Notes: generated from the sequence alone by a model not told the origin. Counted from the first letter of the stretch, positions 24,510-36,182 are shown. The stretch is DNA of 37,043 bases from Henriciella sp. (GCA_017642885.1 JAEPOM010000025.1:1-37043); one strand, 5' to 3'. A program made the numbers and translations.

Positions 24510-26255
24510 ATGAAGAAACAAATGGCGGGCGTGATCATGCTTGGGCTGGTGGCGGCGTGCGCGGCGCCGACGGACGAGGCGCCGGACTCCATTTCCGGCG
24601 AAGGCGTGGTGATTTATCCTGCCGATGCCATCATCACTATGACTTCGGATCAGGTCGTCGAAGCAGTTGCCGTTGAAGATACCCGTATTGTCGCTGTCGG
24701 GACACGCGCGGCTCTGCGGGCGCAGTATTCCAATGCTCAGGTGGATGAAACTTTTACAGGCAAGACGATCGTGCCGGGGTTCATCGACCCCCATGTCCAC
24801 ATGGCCTTGTCCTCACTGCAATATGCAACGCCGCTGACGCCGCCATGGCCGATGGCGACGCCTGACGGAATGGTGAGAGGCTTACCGAACCGCGAGGCGT
24901 TCTTCACGCGGTTGGCAGAGATCGATGCAGACGCCTCTGAGGGAGAGCCTCTAATCGTCTACGGGTTTCACAATCTGGTTCATGGCGATCTCACCAAAGC
25001 GGACCTGGATGGCGTGACGACAGACCGACCGCTGGTCATCTGGCATTATTCGAGCCACGATTTTTACCTCAATTCGGCGGCGCTCGCCTGGGCCGGAATC
25101 GATTCCTCCTGGCATGACCGGTTTGAGGGCGTGGATCTCAACGCAGATGGTGAACTGACCGGACGCATATACGAAGACGCGGTAGGGGCTTTGTTGCAGA
25201 CTCTCGGTCCTATCCTGTTAGCGCCGGATCGATTGTCGCGAGGATTGGAAGGGTTCTCAGGCTTGCTGCGTGCCGGCGGGGTCACAACCGTCGCGGATCT
25301 CGGCTATGGGGTTTTCACTCTGCCGATCGAGAACGCAAATATCGGCGCGAACTGGCAATCTATGGATCACGCCGGATACCGGCTCTACCTGGTGCCAGAG
25401 CACCGCGCTTTCAATCACGCCTTCGGCGACACACGCGTGGACACCATTCTCGACATGGTCGAGGGTGAGATCGAGACGCCAGCACCGGTCCTGCCGCAAG
25501 TGAAATTCTTCACGGATGCCGCGTTCTATTCACAAACCATGCGGGTGTCGGCGCCTGGCTATCTGAGTGGTCAGTCTGAGGGGACGCAAGGGCTTTGGGT
25601 TATGCAGCCTGATGATATCGTACCGACGATACAGCCATACTGGGATGCCGGGCTAGCGGTCCGCATTCATTCTAACGGCGATGCGGCGCAATCCGCTACG
25701 CTTGATGCGCTCGCCGAATTGCGACCTTCCGCGGCGGATCGCGCATTCATTTTTGAACATGCTGGATTGTTCTCGCCAGAGCAGGTCGCCCGCGCCGCGG
25801 ATCTTGGCGCCGGGATTTCGGCGGCCAGTCACTATGTTTTCTACCTAGGCCAGGCTTATCAGTCGCCGCTTGGACCGGATCGGGGCGATTGGATTTTGCC
25901 ATTGGCAAGTCTCAGCGCAGCCGGGGTCCCTGTGACCTTGCATTCGGATGCGCCGTTGGCACCGCCACTGCCTTTGCGCGCCGCAAGCGTGCACATGACC
26001 CGATCAACGCGGGAAGGGGCGGAGTTAACGCCGTCTGAGAAACTGTCGGCGCGGGAGGCACTGGAAGCGATCACCATCGACGCTGCGTATGCGCTTGGGC
26101 TTGAGGCCGAGATTGGCAGCATTGCCCCGGGCAAGCTGGCGGACTTCACAATCCTCGATGCGAACCCGCTCGAAACCCCTGGTGAAGCGTGGGGTGAAAT
26201 CGGCGTTTGGGGTGTGGTCCTCGATGGCGAGAAGCGCCCGCTTGCGGTAGAGTAA
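24510..26255 (+). CDS. Amidohydrolase-3-family (YtcJ-like) metal hydrolase lipoprotein
   Basis: A 581-residue member of the amidohydrolase superfamily. A lipoprotein signal (VIMLGLVAAC, Cys17) places it in the envelope. A small beta-sandwich (33-90) leads to the metal motif PGFIDPHVHMAL (His95, His97). Later metal and catalytic blocks are RIHSNGDAAQSATLDAL, IFEHAGLFSPEQV, and TLHSDAPLAP. The C-terminal beta part ends IAPGKLADFTILD. The start has GGAGGAAC 6-13 nt upstream. The gene is divergent to the M28 peptidase with a 119-bp shared promoter region, suggesting a joint role in scavenging extracellular amides or peptides. There is no clear terminator before rplJ, so read-through is possible. 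Confidence 0.92.
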   Translation: MKKQMAGVIMLGLVAACAAPTDEAPDSISGEGVVIYPADAIITMTSDQVVEAVAVEDTRIVAVGTRAALRAQYSNAQVDETFTGKTIVPGFIDPHVHMALSSLQYATPLTPPWPMATPDGMVRGLPNREAFFTRLAEIDADASEGEPLIVYGFHNLVHGDLTKADLDGVTTDRPLVIWHYSSHDFYLNSAALAWAGIDSSWHDRFEGVDLNADGELTGRIYEDAVGALLQTLGPILLAPDRLSRGLEGFSGLLRAGGVTTVADLGYGVFTLPIENANIGANWQSMDHAGYRLYLVPEHRAFNHAFGDTRVDTILDMVEGEIETPAPVLPQVKFFTDAAFYSQTMRVSAPGYLSGQSEGTQGLWVMQPDDIVPTIQPYWDAGLAVRIHSNGDAAQSATLDALAELRPSAADRAFIFEHAGLFSPEQVARAADLGAGISAASHYVFYLGQAYQSPLGPDRGDWILPLASLSAAGVPVTLHSDAPLAPPLPLRAASVHMTRSTREGAELTPSEKLSAREALEAITIDAAYALGLEAEIGSIAPGKLADFTILDANPLETPGEAWGEIGVWGVVLDGEKRPLAVE

Positions 26256-26522
26256 TCGGCGAGGTACTTTGGAGCGCTGTTTTGAGGGCTCGAATATCCG
26301 CCAAAGCCAAAACTCACATAAGCCTTGACTTTTCTGAATTTGGGGGTTGCGCCCGGTAGGATCAAAGGTTAAGGAACGCGGCTTGCGGGAGATTGGCGAT
26401 TCGTCGGTCTCCCGTTTCCTGTCCGAGACCATGGGTGGCTTTGTTAGAAGTATAAATCCCTTGATAGACGGGGTGAGGCAGGTTGGTCTGCGGTGTTTCC
26501 GCAGTTCGGCTGGTCTGCCAGG
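26256..26522. other. Non-coding stretch upstream of the rplJ leader
   Basis: No credible gene. It contains TTGACT (26325-26330) without a good -10 at 17-18 bp, and TATAAAT (26451-26457) without a good -35. One of these probably belongs to the rplJL-rpoBC promoter. I cannot fix the transcription start by eye. Confidence 0.4.
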
Positions 26523-26616
26523 CCCTGGGCAGGCGCTGGAGGCGGCGTCATGACGCCGCCAAAGGCAAACCCAGGTGCCCGGATGGTCCGGTCACCTTAT
26601 TGTAAGGAGATCCGTA
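26523..26616 (+). promoter_or_regulatory. Structured rplJ leader, likely L10-L7/L12 autoregulation site
   Basis: The 94 nt before rplJ can form an outer stem (CCTGGG 26524-26529 with CCCAGG 26570-26575) enclosing a perfect 20-nt palindrome GGCGGCGTCATGACGCCGCC (26541-26560). The SD AAGGAGA lies at 26604-26610. In other bacteria the L10(L7/L12) complex binds a leader at this place to repress translation; assigning that role here is inference. Confidence 0.55.
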
Positions 26617-27132
26617 ATGGATAGAGCCGGAAAAGCCGAAGCCATCAAAACGCTCGAGGGCGTTATTGCTGACGCTGGCAGTGTCATCGTGGCACGCTAC
26701 ACCGGTCTTACAGTTGCGGAAATGACCGAGTTTCGTGGCATGTTGCGTGAGCAGGGTGCGACAGCGAAGGTGGTCAAGAACCGTCTCTTTAAGAAAGCAC
26801 TCGACGGAAAAGGTGGTGACGCAGCCAGCGCGCTGTTCACAGACCAGACCGTTATTGCTTACGCAGAAGATCCTGTGGCTTCGGCCAAGGCAGCTTCTGA
26901 GTTCGCCAAGGACAACGACAAGCTCGTTATCGTTGGTGGTCTTATGGGCGACGAAATTCTTGATTCGGCGGGCGTTGAGGCGCTCTCTAAAATGCCGTCT
27001 CGCGAGGAACTCATTGCGACTGTGGTTGTCCGTCTTACCGGACAGGCAAGTCAGATTGCTCAGCGCATCAACGCGCCTGCGCAGTCTCTGGCTGGCGCCA
27101 TCAATGTGATTGGCGAGCAGGCAGCAGCGTAA
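26617..27132 (+). CDS. rplJ: 50S ribosomal protein L10
   Basis: A 171-residue stalk-base protein. The N-terminal RNA-binding globular part has [20 protein letters not shown], then [13 protein letters not shown]. The C-terminal helix that docks L7/L12 dimers includes [20 protein letters not shown], ending INVIGEQ. The start at 26617 with AAGGAGA at ideal spacing is preferred to an in-frame ATG at 26575, which lies within the leader structure. rplL follows after 61 bp. Confidence 0.97.
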   Translation: MDRAGKAEAIKTLEGVIADAGSVIVARYTGLTVAEMTEFRGMLREQGATAKVVKNRLFKKALDGKGGDAASALFTDQTVIAYAEDPVASAKAASEFAKDNDKLVIVGGLMGDEILDSAGVEALSKMPSREELIATVVVRLTGQASQIAQRINAPAQSLAGAINVIGEQAAA

Positions 27133-27193
27133 GGTCGGACCCCAACAAAAGATCAACCAAACACCCTCAACCCTAGATAGGACATCAGAACAA

Positions 27194-27574
27194 ATGGCTG
27201 ATATCGCAAAACTCGGTGAAGAGCTTCTCGGCCTCACCATCATGGAAGCAAAAGAGCTCAACGACTTTCTCGAAGAGCGTGGCATCAAAGCAGCAGCTGC
27301 AGTCGCAGTAGCTGGACCAGCTGGCGGCGGTGACGCTGGCGGCGCGGCAGCGGAAGAAAAAGACGAGTTTGACGTCATTCTTACCAGCGGCGGCGACAAG
27401 AAAATCAACGTGATTAAAGTTGTCCGCGAAGTTGTTTCTGGCCTCGGCCTGAAAGAAGCTAAGGAGCTCGTTGAAGGCGCTCCTAAGCCGATCAAAGAAG
27501 GCGTGTCGAAAGACGAAGCTGAAGAAATCAAGAAGAAGTTCGAAGAAGCCGGCGCAACCGTCGAGCTTAAATAA
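27194..27574 (+). CDS. rplL: 50S ribosomal protein L7/L12
   Basis: A 126-residue stalk protein that recruits translational GTPases. The N-terminal dimerisation domain (1-35, [18 protein letters not shown]) is joined by an Ala/Gly hinge (36-55) to the C-terminal factor-binding domain ([20 protein letters not shown], then [16 protein letters not shown]). It is highly acidic, as expected. ATG 27194 gives the family N-terminus; the SD (AGGA) is weak and distant. Coupling to rplJ is likely through the operon. Confidence 0.97.
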   Translation: MADIAKLGEELLGLTIMEAKELNDFLEERGIKAAAAVAVAGPAGGGDAGGAAAEEKDEFDVILTSGGDKKINVIKVVREVVSGLGLKEAKELVEGAPKPIKEGVSKDEAEEIKKKFEEAGATVELK

Positions 27575-27647
27575 GGCTTCTGCCCCGCAAGGGGTGAGTA
27601 CAGTACGGGTTGGTGTTCGCGCGAGGCGCCAATTCGTCAGAGTTAAG

Positions 27648-27676
27648 CGCGGCAAGGTCGGATCGGCCTTGCCGCG
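27648..27676 (+). other. Hairpin in the rplL-rpoB intercistronic region
   Basis: A perfect 10-bp stem (CGCGGCAAGG 27648-27657 with CCTTGCCGCG 27667-27676) and 9-nt loop, without a T-run. In E. coli the rplL-rpoB gap holds an attenuator and an RNase III site that lower polymerase relative to ribosomal protein expression; a similar role is likely but unproven. Confidence 0.6.
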
Positions 27677-27742
27677 TCCTCGCGTTTCAGGTGACACGCC
27701 GTCTCGGCCCTTGGGGTCATGCGGCACAAAACGGAAGACAAG

Positions 27743-30700
27743 ATGGCACTCTCTTTCACTGAAAAGAAACGCATCCGTAAATCCTTCGGCAAAATTCCCG
27801 AAGCCATCGATATGCCAAACCTCATCGAGGTTCAGCGCTCCTCATACGAACACTTCCTGCAGATGAATACGCCACAAGCCGAGCGGACCGACGATGGTCT
27901 CGGCGGTGTCTTTAAATCTGTGTTCCCGATCATTGATTTCAATGAGCGGGCTTCACTGGAATATGTGAGCTACGAGTTCGAGCCGCCGAAGTTCGATACC
28001 GAAGAATGTATGCAGCGAGATCTGACATATGCGGCGCCTTTGAAAGTGCGCCTGCAGCTCGTCGTGTTTGATATTGACGAAGATACCGGCGCCAAGTCGG
28101 TGAAGGAAGTCAAAGAACAAGAGGTCTATCTCGGGGATATCCCGCTGATGACCAATAAGGGGACGTTCATTGTGAACGGAACCGAGCGCGTAATCGTAAG
28201 CCAAATGCACCGGTCGCCAGGTGTGTTCTTCGATCACGACAAAGGTAAGACCCATTCATCCGGAAAGCTTCTGTTTGCCGCCCGGATTATTCCGTATCGT
28301 GGATCCTGGCTCGATTTTGAATTCGACGCCAAGGACATCCTGAACGTTCGGATCGATCGCAAGCGTAAGCTGCCAGCCACCACGTTGATGATGGCGCTCG
28401 GTTACGATGCTGATCAGATCCTCGACATGTTCTACAGCCATTCAATCTATCGTCTGGATAAGGCGGGCTGGATCACGGGCTTCAATCCGGAAGCCTGGAA
28501 AGGCGTGAAGCCGACCTTCGATCTGGTCGATGCCAAGTCGGGTAAAGTCGTTGCGCCAGCGGATCGCAAGATCACCGCGCTCGCGGTCAAGCGTATCGTT
28601 GAGGGCGGCACCGAAGAGTTGCTGCTGCCAACCACGGCACTGGAAGGCAAGTTCCTTGCTCGCGATATCGTCAACCGCAAAACTGGCGAAATCTACGGCG
28701 AGTCCGGCGACCTGTTGGAAGAAGAATTGCTGGCCGAGCTGCGCGAGCAGAAAGTCAAAGCCATTGAGATTCTCGACGTTGACAATGGTGGCCGCGGTCC
28801 TTGGCTGCGCAACACATTGAAGGCTGACAAGAACGACACGCGCTTTGAGGCGCTGTCAGATATTTACCGGGTCATGCGCCCGGGTGAGCCGCCAACCCAG
28901 GAGGCTGCCGACGCTCTGTTCAATCAGCTCTTCTTTGATGGTGAGCGCTATGACCTGTCCGCTGTTGGCCGGGTGAAAATGAATACGCGTCTGAAAGTGG
29001 CTGTGTCTGGCTACGAGCCAGCCGAAGATACTGAGCGGACCCTGCGCAATGACGATGTCATCGGCGTCGCTAAGGTCATTCTCGATCTGAAGGATGGCAA
29101 GGGCGAGGTTGACGATATCGACAATCTCGGCAACCGCCGCGTACGCTCGGTTGGCGAGCTGATGGAAAACAATTACCGCATCGGTCTCGTCCGCATGGAG
29201 CGTGCGATCAAGGAGCGTATGAGCTCTGTTGATATCGACACGGTGATGCCGAACGACCTGATCAATGCGAAGCCGGTTGTGGCTTCTGTTCGTGAGTTTT
29301 TCGGATCGTCTCAGCTGTCTCAGTTCATGGACCAGACGAACCCGCTCTCAGAGATTACGCACAAACGACGTCTCTCAGCGCTTGGCCCTGGCGGTCTGAC
29401 CCGCGAGCGTGCAGGCTTTGAGGTGCGCGACGTGCATCCGACGCACTATGGCCGGATTTGTCCGATTGAAACGCCAGAGGGACCAAACATTGGTCTGATC
29501 AACTCGCTCGCGACGCATGCTCGGGTCAACAAGTACGGCTTCATTGAAAGCCCGTACCGGAAAGTTGAGAACGGCAAGCTAACCGATGAGGTGGTCTACC
29601 TGTCGGCGATGGAAGAGCAGCTCTACAAAATCGCTCAGGCCAACACGCAAGTGAATGATAAAGGCGAGCTGGTAAACGAGTTCTCTAACGCTCGTGTGAA
29701 CGGCGAAGCGATGCTCGTGCTGAAGGAAGACGTCCAGTATATGGACGTTTCGCCGAAGCAGGTTGTTTCTGTTGCTGCGGCGCTCATTCCATTCCTGGAA
29801 AATGACGATGCGAACCGCGCTCTGATGGGCTCGAACATGCAACGTCAGGCTGTGCCACTGGTGCAGACTGATGCGCCACTGGTCGGAACCGGGATGGAGT
29901 CTGTGGTCGCTCGTGATAGCCGCGCGGCAGTTGTGGCCTCACGCGGCGGGGTCATCGAGCAAGTTGATGGCGTACGGATTGTTGTTCGTGCGACTGAGGA
30001 TATCGATGGCAAGTCGGGTGTTGATATTTACCGCTTGTCCAAGTTCCGCCGTTCGAACCAGAATAGCTGCATCAACCAGCGCCCAATCGTTAAAGTGGGC
30101 GATGTGGTTCAGAAGGGCGACATCATTGCTGACGGTCCTTCAACGGACCTCGGTGAGCTGGCGCTCGGCCGTAACGTGCTCGTCGCGTTCATGCCGTGGA
30201 ACGGTTATAACTTTGAGGACTCGATCCTGATCTCTGAGCGCATCGTGCGCGACGACGTCTACACCTCGATCCACCTCGAAGAGTTTGAAATCGCTGCGCG
30301 CGACACCAAGCTCGGACCGGAAGAAATCACACGTGACATTCCAAATGTCGGCGAAGAGGCTCTGCGAAACCTCGACGAAGCCGGGATTGTTGCAGTTGGT
30401 GCCGAAGTCAAAGCCGGTGATATCCTCGTCGGTAAAGTGACGCCGAAGGGTGAAAGCCCGATGACGCCAGAAGAAAAGCTTCTTCGCGCCATCTTTGGTG
30501 AGAAAGCCTCGGACGTTCGTGACACGTCTCTGCGTGTGCCTCCGGGCGATGCGGGTACGGTTGTTGAAGTTCGTGTGTTTAACCGCCACGGCATCGATAA
30601 AGACCAACGCGCTCTGCAAATCGAGCGTGAGCAGATCGAGCAGTTGCAGGAAGACAAGGAAGACGAGCAGTCCATCCTTGAGCGCAACACCTATGATCGC

Positions 30701-31861
30701 CTGCGCAAGACGTTGACCGGCAAAGAAGCTGCGGCAGGTCCGAAAGGCTTCAAGACTGGCAAGATCACCGCCGGTGCGCTTGAAGAACTTAGCGACCGCG
30801 ACTTGTGGGAAGTCGCGCTGAAGTCTGAGAAGGCACAAGCTGAGATCGATCGTCTGCGTGAGCAGTTCGATGACGCTATTCGTGAACTCGAAGCGCGCTT
30901 CAACGACAAGGTCGACAAGGTTCAGCAGGGCGATGACCTGCCTCCTGGCGTCATGAAAGTCGTCAAAGTCTTCCTGGCTGTGAAGCGTAAGCTTCAACCC
31001 GGGGATAAGATGGCTGGTCGTCACGGCAACAAAGGGGTGATCTCGAAGATCAACCCAATGGAAGACATGCCATTCCTTGAGGATGGCACACCGGTCGACA
31101 TCGTGCTCAACCCGCTTGGCGTTCCATCGCGTATGAACGTTGGGCAGATTCTTGAAACCCACCTTGGTTGGGCCGCTGCCGGCCTCGGCAAGTTGGTCAC
31201 AGAGTCTCTGGAAGAGTGGCATGCCAACAATGACGGCAAAGCGCTGCGTAAGACGCTTCAAACCGTCTACGGCGAAGATGAGCCGCTACCGGATACCGAT
31301 GAAGAGCTGGTCGAGTTGGCGGGCAACCTGAAAAAAGGTGTGCCGTTTGCGACACCAGTTTTCGATGGCGCGCGTGAGCCGGACATCGTCGAGATGTTGG
31401 AGCGCGCAGGCCTGGATGGGTCTGGTCAGTCAGTCGTCTTCGATGGCCGGACTGGAGAGCAATTCAAGCGCCCGGTCACCGTCGGTTACAAGTATCTTCT
31501 CAAACTGCACCACCTGGTCGACGAGAAGATTCACGCCCGTTCAACCGGACCCTATTCTCTGGTCACCCAGCAGCCCCTGGGCGGTAAAGCTCAGTTCGGC
31601 GGTCAGCGCTTCGGTGAGATGGAAGTCTGGGCCCTTGAGGCCTACGGCGCAGCGTACACATTGCAGGAAATGCTCACGGTTAAGTCGGATGACACCGCGG
31701 GTCGTGCGAAAGTGTACGAAGCCATCGTTCGCGGCGATGATACGTTCGAAGCCGGTATTCCGGAAAGCTTCAACGTGTTGATCAAAGAGATGCGGTCACT
31801 CGGCCTCAATGTCGAGCTGATCGGAGACAATGACGGAGACTCAAACGTGGCGGCTGAATAG
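27743..31861 (+). CDS. rpoB: DNA-directed RNA polymerase subunit beta
   Basis: A 1372-residue core subunit of RNA polymerase. The rifampicin region is wild-type-like: [20 protein letters not shown], then [11 protein letters not shown], with Asp, His and Ser at the classic resistance positions (E. coli 516, 526, 531) and Thr where E. coli has Asn518. C-terminal active-site blocks are present ([20 protein letters not shown], then [19 protein letters not shown]). Start [10 protein letters not shown] at 27743 has CGGAAG upstream and is chosen over an in-frame ATG 8 codons earlier. It is 30 residues longer than E. coli RpoB, within the alphaproteobacterial range. Confidence 0.99.
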   Translation: MALSFTEKKRIRKSFGKIPEAIDMPNLIEVQRSSYEHFLQMNTPQAERTDDGLGGVFKSVFPIIDFNERASLEYVSYEFEPPKFDTEECMQRDLTYAAPLKVRLQLVVFDIDEDTGAKSVKEVKEQEVYLGDIPLMTNKGTFIVNGTERVIVSQMHRSPGVFFDHDKGKTHSSGKLLFAARIIPYRGSWLDFEFDAKDILNVRIDRKRKLPATTLMMALGYDADQILDMFYSHSIYRLDKAGWITGFNPEAWKGVKPTFDLVDAKSGKVVAPADRKITALAVKRIVEGGTEELLLPTTALEGKFLARDIVNRKTGEIYGESGDLLEEELLAELREQKVKAIEILDVDNGGRGPWLRNTLKADKNDTRFEALSDIYRVMRPGEPPTQEAADALFNQLFFDGERYDLSAVGRVKMNTRLKVAVSGYEPAEDTERTLRNDDVIGVAKVILDLKDGKGEVDDIDNLGNRRVRSVGELMENNYRIGLVRMERAIKERMSSVDIDTVMPNDLINAKPVVASVREFFGSSQLSQFMDQTNPLSEITHKRRLSALGPGGLTRERAGFEVRDVHPTHYGRICPIETPEGPNIGLINSLATHARVNKYGFIESPYRKVENGKLTDEVVYLSAMEEQLYKIAQANTQVNDKGELVNEFSNARVNGEAMLVLKEDVQYMDVSPKQVVSVAAALIPFLENDDANRALMGSNMQRQAVPLVQTDAPLVGTGMESVVARDSRAAVVASRGGVIEQVDGVRIVVRATEDIDGKSGVDIYRLSKFRRSNQNSCINQRPIVKVGDVVQKGDIIADGPSTDLGELALGRNVLVAFMPWNGYNFEDSILISERIVRDDVYTSIHLEEFEIAARDTKLGPEEITRDIPNVGEEALRNLDEAGIVAVGAEVKAGDILVGKVTPKGESPMTPEEKLLRAIFGEKASDVRDTSLRVPPGDAGTVVEVRVFNRHGIDKDQRALQIEREQIEQLQEDKEDEQSILERNTYDRLRKTLTGKEAAAGPKGFKTGKITAGALEELSDRDLWEVALKSEKAQAEIDRLREQFDDAIRELEARFNDKVDKVQQGDDLPPGVMKVVKVFLAVKRKLQPGDKMAGRHGNKGVISKINPMEDMPFLEDGTPVDIVLNPLGVPSRMNVGQILETHLGWAAAGLGKLVTESLEEWHANNDGKALRKTLQTVYGEDEPLPDTDEELVELAGNLKKGVPFATPVFDGAREPDIVEMLERAGLDGSGQSVVFDGRTGEQFKRPVTVGYKYLLKLHHLVDEKIHARSTGPYSLVTQQPLGGKAQFGGQRFGEMEVWALEAYGAAYTLQEMLTVKSDDTAGRAKVYEAIVRGDDTFEAGIPESFNVLIKEMRSLGLNVELIGDNDGDSNVAAE

Positions 31862-31905
31862 CCGTCACACCTTGAAAAAGGGACAGTAGAGTTAACAGGT
31901 TCAAT

Positions 31906-31933
31906 GGTCGGTTTTTCGGCGGGGAAATCGACC
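31906..31933 (+). other. Hairpin in the rpoB-rpoC gap
   Basis: An 11-bp stem with three G-U pairs (31906-31916 with 31923-31933) and the loop CGGCGG, ending about 9 nt before the rpoC SD AAGGAG. It lacks a terminator U-run. It could be a processing or translation-control element; no function is shown by sequence alone. Confidence 0.5.
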
Positions 31934-31958
31934 AAACCCTCCCAAGGAGTGGAAACAT

Positions 31959-34900
31959 ATGCGCCAAGATGTAGCCAGCATTTATCGTCAAAAAGAAGAA
32001 GTCCCAACCTTCGACGCGATCCGTATTACGATCGCCAGCCCGGAGAAGATCCGCGGCTGGTCTTCGGGCGAGATCAAGAAGCCTGAGACGATCAATTATC
32101 GGACGTTCAAACCAGAGCGTGACGGATTGTTCTGTGCGAGGATCTTCGGACCGATCAAAGATTATGAGTGCCTTTGCGGCAAGTATAAGCGGATCAAGTA
32201 TCGCGGCATTATCTGTGAGAAATGCGGCGTTGAAGTCACGCTCGCAAAAGTGCGCCGGGAGCGCATGGGACACATTGAGCTGGCCTCGCCGGTGGCTCAC
32301 ATCTGGTTCCTGAAATCCCTGCCATCCCGTATCGCGACTCTGCTGGATATGACGTTGAAAGACGTTGAGCGAGTTCTTTACTTCGAAAGCTATGTCGTCA
32401 CCGAACCTGGACTGACACCGCTCGAACCAAAGCAGATGCTCACTGAAGAAGAGTATATGGATCTTCAGGACGAGCACGGCGAAGACGCCTTCACCGCCAT
32501 GATTGGTGCGGAAGCGGTCAAGGAAATTCTCGAAGGTCTCGACCTCGACCTGCTGGCGGACACGCTGCGGGAAGATCTGGCTGAGTCGACCTCTGAGCTG
32601 AAAACCAAGAAATACTCCAAGCGTTTGAAAGTCGTTGAGGCCTTCCTCGCATCTGGCGCCAAGCCAGAATGGATGATCCTGAACGTTGTGCCTGTGATCC
32701 CGCCGGATCTGCGCCCACTCGTCCCGCTGGATGGTGGTCGCTTTGCGACGTCTGATCTGAACGACCTCTATCGCCGCGTGATCAACCGGAACAACCGTCT
32801 GAAGCGCCTGATGGAGCTGCGCGCACCTGACATCATCATCCGCAACGAAAAACGGATGCTGCAGGAATCTGTTGATGCGTTGTTCGACAATGGTCGCCGT
32901 GGTCGGACAATTACCGGCACGAATAAGCGTCCACTGAAATCTCTCTCGGACATGCTGAAAGGTAAGCACGGCCGGTTCCGTCAGAACTTGCTCGGAAAAC
33001 GCGTCGACTATTCTGGTCGTTCGGTCATCGTCGTTGGCCCGACCATGAAGCTGCACGAGTGTGGCCTTCCGAAGAAGATGGCGCTCGAGCTGTTCAAGCC
33101 GTTCATCTATGCCCGTCTCGATGCCAAAGGCCTCGCCGGTACGGTGAAGGCGGCGAAGAAGTTGGTCGAGAAAGAAAAGCCTGAAGTCTGGGATATTCTC
33201 GAAGAAGTGATCCGTGAGCACCCGGTTCTGCTGAACCGCGCGCCAACGCTTCACCGCCTCGGTATCCAGGCATTTGAGCCGAAACTGATCGAAGGTAAGG
33301 CGATCCAGCTTCATCCGCTGGTTTGTGCCGCGTTTAACGCCGACTTTGACGGTGACCAGATGGCTGTCCACGTGCCGTTGAGCCTCGAGGCTCAGCTTGA
33401 AGCGCGCGTGCTGATGATGTCGACGAATAACATTCTGTCGCCTGCCAATGGTAAGCCAATCATTGTGCCGTCGCAGGATATCGTTCTGGGACTATACTAT
33501 CTCTCGCTCGACAAGCCGAACGAGCAAGGTGAAGGCATGGTCATTTCAGATATGGCTGAGCTGGAGCACGCACTGAATTCCGGCAAGCTGGCAATGCACG
33601 CGAAAATCAAAGCGATGTATCACACGGTTGATGAAAACGGTGAGCCTCTGTCGAAAATCATCGACACCACACCTGGCCGCTTCATGATTTCGGATATCTT
33701 CCCACGTCACCACCGTATCGATCCTGAGAACCTTCTCAGCGATGTTATGGTCAAGAAAAATATCGGTAACCTGATCGACGAGGTTTATCGTCACTGTGGC
33801 CAGAAGGCGACTGTGATCTTTGCTGACCGCCTGATGGGGCTCGGTTTCCGCGAAGCTGCGAAAGCGGGCATCTCGTTCGGTAAGGACGATATGAAGATCC
33901 CGGCGGCCAAAGTGAAACTGGTCGAGCAAACCAAAGAGCAGGTCTCTGAGTATGAGCGCCAGTATGCTGACGGTCTGATTACGCGCGGCGAGAAATACAA
34001 TAAAGTCGTCGATGCCTGGTCGACCTGTACCGACAAAGTGGCTGACGCCATGATGGACGCAGCAGGCGAAGCAGAAACCGATAAGAAAACGGGACGCCTT
34101 GAAGAGACCAACTCGGTCTTCATGATGGCGCACTCTGGTGCGCGTGGTTCCAAGAACCAGATGAAGCAGCTCGCTGGTATGCGCGGTCTGATGGCCCGTC
34201 CAGATGGGTCTATTATCGAGACGCCAATTATCTCGAACTTCAAAGAAGGTCTGACCGTTCAGGAGTACTTCAACTCTACCCACGGTGCTCGTAAGGGTCT
34301 TGCGGATACTGCTTTGAAAACGGCTAACTCTGGTTACTTGACGCGTCGTCTTGTCGATGTGGCTCAAGACTGCATCGTCACCGAAGATGATTGCGGTACG
34401 GACCAAGGTATTGACCTGTTCGCGGTCATGGAGGGCGCCGATGTCGTCGTCTCTCTGAGCGAGCGAATTCTTGGCCGGACGACCGGCGAAGATGTCAAAG
34501 CGCCGAAGTCTGATGAACTGGTCGCTCCGGCGAACACGTATATCGACGAGGCGTTGGCGAAGAAAATTGAAGATGCGGGCGTTGACCGCATCAAAACTCG
34601 CTCACCGCTGACCTGTGAAACCAAGATCGGTGTCTGTGTGGCCTGTTATGGCCGCGACCTGGCGCGCGGAACAGTCGTCAATAAAGGCGAGGCGGTCGGT
34701 GTGATCGCGGCGCAATCGATTGGTGAACCGGGCACTCAGCTCACCATGCGGACCTTCCACATTGGTGGCGCTGCATCGGTTGCCGAGGAAAGCTCTACCG
34801 AGGCTCAGGTCGGAGGGAAGATCAAGTTCGAGAACCCGACCTTTGTGAAACGTGAAGATGGCGCCCTGATCGTGACTGGACGCCACATGGTCGTTTCGAT

Positions 34901-36158
34901 TGAAGACGCTGATGGGCGCACCCGTCAGACCTTCAAGCCGACCTACGGAACGGCGCTGTCTGTCAAAGACAAGAAGAAGGTCAAGCCTGGCGACAAGATC
35001 GCGGATTGGGATCCATTTGCCCAGCCAATGATCGCTGAAGTCGAAGGCAAGATCCGTCTGGTGGATATTGTCGACGGTCTGACCGCTCGCGAAGAAACCG
35101 ACGAAGCAACTGGCATCTCCTCACGCGTCATTATCGATGGTCGTGGTTCGAAAGGCGCAGACCTGCGTCCATCGATCATGGTCGTCAATGACAAGGGTGA
35201 GGCGATGTCTCTGCCAAATGGTAACGAGGCACGGTACATGCTTTCACCGGGCGCAATTCTCTCGGTCGACGAGGGTGATACGGTCAAAGTTGGTGAATCC
35301 ATGGCGCGTGTCGCGACCGGCGGTGCCAAGACCCGTGACATTACCGGTGGTCTGCCGCGTGTTGCGGAACTGTTCGAAGCGCGTCGTCCGAAAGACCATG
35401 CTGTGATCGCTGAAATGGATGGTCGCATCCAGTTCATCCGCGAGTACAAGCAGAAGCGTAAGATCGCGATTGTGCCGGATGAAGAGGGCAAAGATGCCAT
35501 CGAATTCCTGGTACCTAAAGCGCGTCGCCTGGATGTTCAGGATGGCGACTACGTGAAGCGCGGTGACTACATCATCGATGGCAATCCAGCGCCGCAGGAT
35601 ATTCTTGCAACGCTCGGCATTGAGGCACTGGCCAACTACCTCGTCGACGAGGTCCAGAAGGTCTACCGCCTGCAAGGCGTGCCGATCAACGACAAGCACA
35701 TTGAGGTGATTGTTCGCCAGATGCTGCAGAAGTTCGAGATCACCGATGCTGGGACCACGACGCTGATCAAAGGCGAGCACGTTGATGGGCTCGAACTTGA
35801 AGATGCGAATGCCGCGGTCCGCAAGTCCAAGAAAGCCGACCAGCGCGAAGCGGTTGGAGTTCCGGTTCTGCTTGGTATCACCAAAGCATCGCTGCAGACC
35901 CGCAGCTTCATCTCAGCCGCATCGTTCCAGGAAACGACCCGCGTGCTGACCGAAGCCGCGCTGCAAGGTAAGGTCGATACGTTGGAAGGTCTGAAAGAGA
36001 ACGTCATCGTTGGACGTCTCATCCCGGCCGGAACCGGCGGCGGAATGCGCGAGATGCGCAAAGTTGCTGCCCAGCGTGACCAGCAGCTGCGCAATAAGCG
36101 GGAAGCCGCAGCGAAAGAAGCTGCAGCATCTTTGCCAGCACCTGAGGCTGCTGAATAA
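31959..36158 (+). CDS. rpoC: DNA-directed RNA polymerase subunit beta'
   Basis: A 1399-residue catalytic subunit. Zinc-binding site 1 uses Cys71, Cys73, Cys86 and Cys89 ([15 protein letters not shown]). The catalytic Mg2+ motif [12 protein letters not shown] is at about 458-469. The bridge/trigger-loop region follows, with [20 protein letters not shown] near 920. Site-2 Cys residues ([13 protein letters not shown], with an earlier Cys in TEDDCG) are present. SD AAGGAG lies about 11 nt before the ATG. The C-terminus ends in a basic-then-Ala/Glu tail. A strong terminator 24 bp after the stop closes the operon. Confidence 0.99.
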   Translation: MRQDVASIYRQKEEVPTFDAIRITIASPEKIRGWSSGEIKKPETINYRTFKPERDGLFCARIFGPIKDYECLCGKYKRIKYRGIICEKCGVEVTLAKVRRERMGHIELASPVAHIWFLKSLPSRIATLLDMTLKDVERVLYFESYVVTEPGLTPLEPKQMLTEEEYMDLQDEHGEDAFTAMIGAEAVKEILEGLDLDLLADTLREDLAESTSELKTKKYSKRLKVVEAFLASGAKPEWMILNVVPVIPPDLRPLVPLDGGRFATSDLNDLYRRVINRNNRLKRLMELRAPDIIIRNEKRMLQESVDALFDNGRRGRTITGTNKRPLKSLSDMLKGKHGRFRQNLLGKRVDYSGRSVIVVGPTMKLHECGLPKKMALELFKPFIYARLDAKGLAGTVKAAKKLVEKEKPEVWDILEEVIREHPVLLNRAPTLHRLGIQAFEPKLIEGKAIQLHPLVCAAFNADFDGDQMAVHVPLSLEAQLEARVLMMSTNNILSPANGKPIIVPSQDIVLGLYYLSLDKPNEQGEGMVISDMAELEHALNSGKLAMHAKIKAMYHTVDENGEPLSKIIDTTPGRFMISDIFPRHHRIDPENLLSDVMVKKNIGNLIDEVYRHCGQKATVIFADRLMGLGFREAAKAGISFGKDDMKIPAAKVKLVEQTKEQVSEYERQYADGLITRGEKYNKVVDAWSTCTDKVADAMMDAAGEAETDKKTGRLEETNSVFMMAHSGARGSKNQMKQLAGMRGLMARPDGSIIETPIISNFKEGLTVQEYFNSTHGARKGLADTALKTANSGYLTRRLVDVAQDCIVTEDDCGTDQGIDLFAVMEGADVVVSLSERILGRTTGEDVKAPKSDELVAPANTYIDEALAKKIEDAGVDRIKTRSPLTCETKIGVCVACYGRDLARGTVVNKGEAVGVIAAQSIGEPGTQLTMRTFHIGGAASVAEESSTEAQVGGKIKFENPTFVKREDGALIVTGRHMVVSIEDADGRTRQTFKPTYGTALSVKDKKKVKPGDKIADWDPFAQPMIAEVEGKIRLVDIVDGLTAREETDEATGISSRVIIDGRGSKGADLRPSIMVVNDKGEAMSLPNGNEARYMLSPGAILSVDEGDTVKVGESMARVATGGAKTRDITGGLPRVAELFEARRPKDHAVIAEMDGRIQFIREYKQKRKIAIVPDEEGKDAIEFLVPKARRLDVQDGDYVKRGDYIIDGNPAPQDILATLGIEALANYLVDEVQKVYRLQGVPINDKHIEVIVRQMLQKFEITDAGTTTLIKGEHVDGLELEDANAAVRKSKKADQREAVGVPVLLGITKASLQTRSFISAASFQETTRVLTEAALQGKVDTLEGLKENVIVGRLIPAGTGGGMREMRKVAAQRDQQLRNKREAAAKEAAASLPAPEAAE

Positions 36159-36182
36159 ATCCAATTTGACACTCTGTGTCTC

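Noticed and set aside
30140-31261. 373-codon minus-strand open frame over rpoB
   Set aside because: Antisense shadow of conserved RpoB C-terminal coding sequence; no family features.
31806-33371. 521-codon minus-strand open frame over rpoC
   Set aside because: It lies wholly opposite conserved rpoB/rpoC coding sequence, has no recognisable motif and no SD. The high GC third positions keep the antisense frame open.
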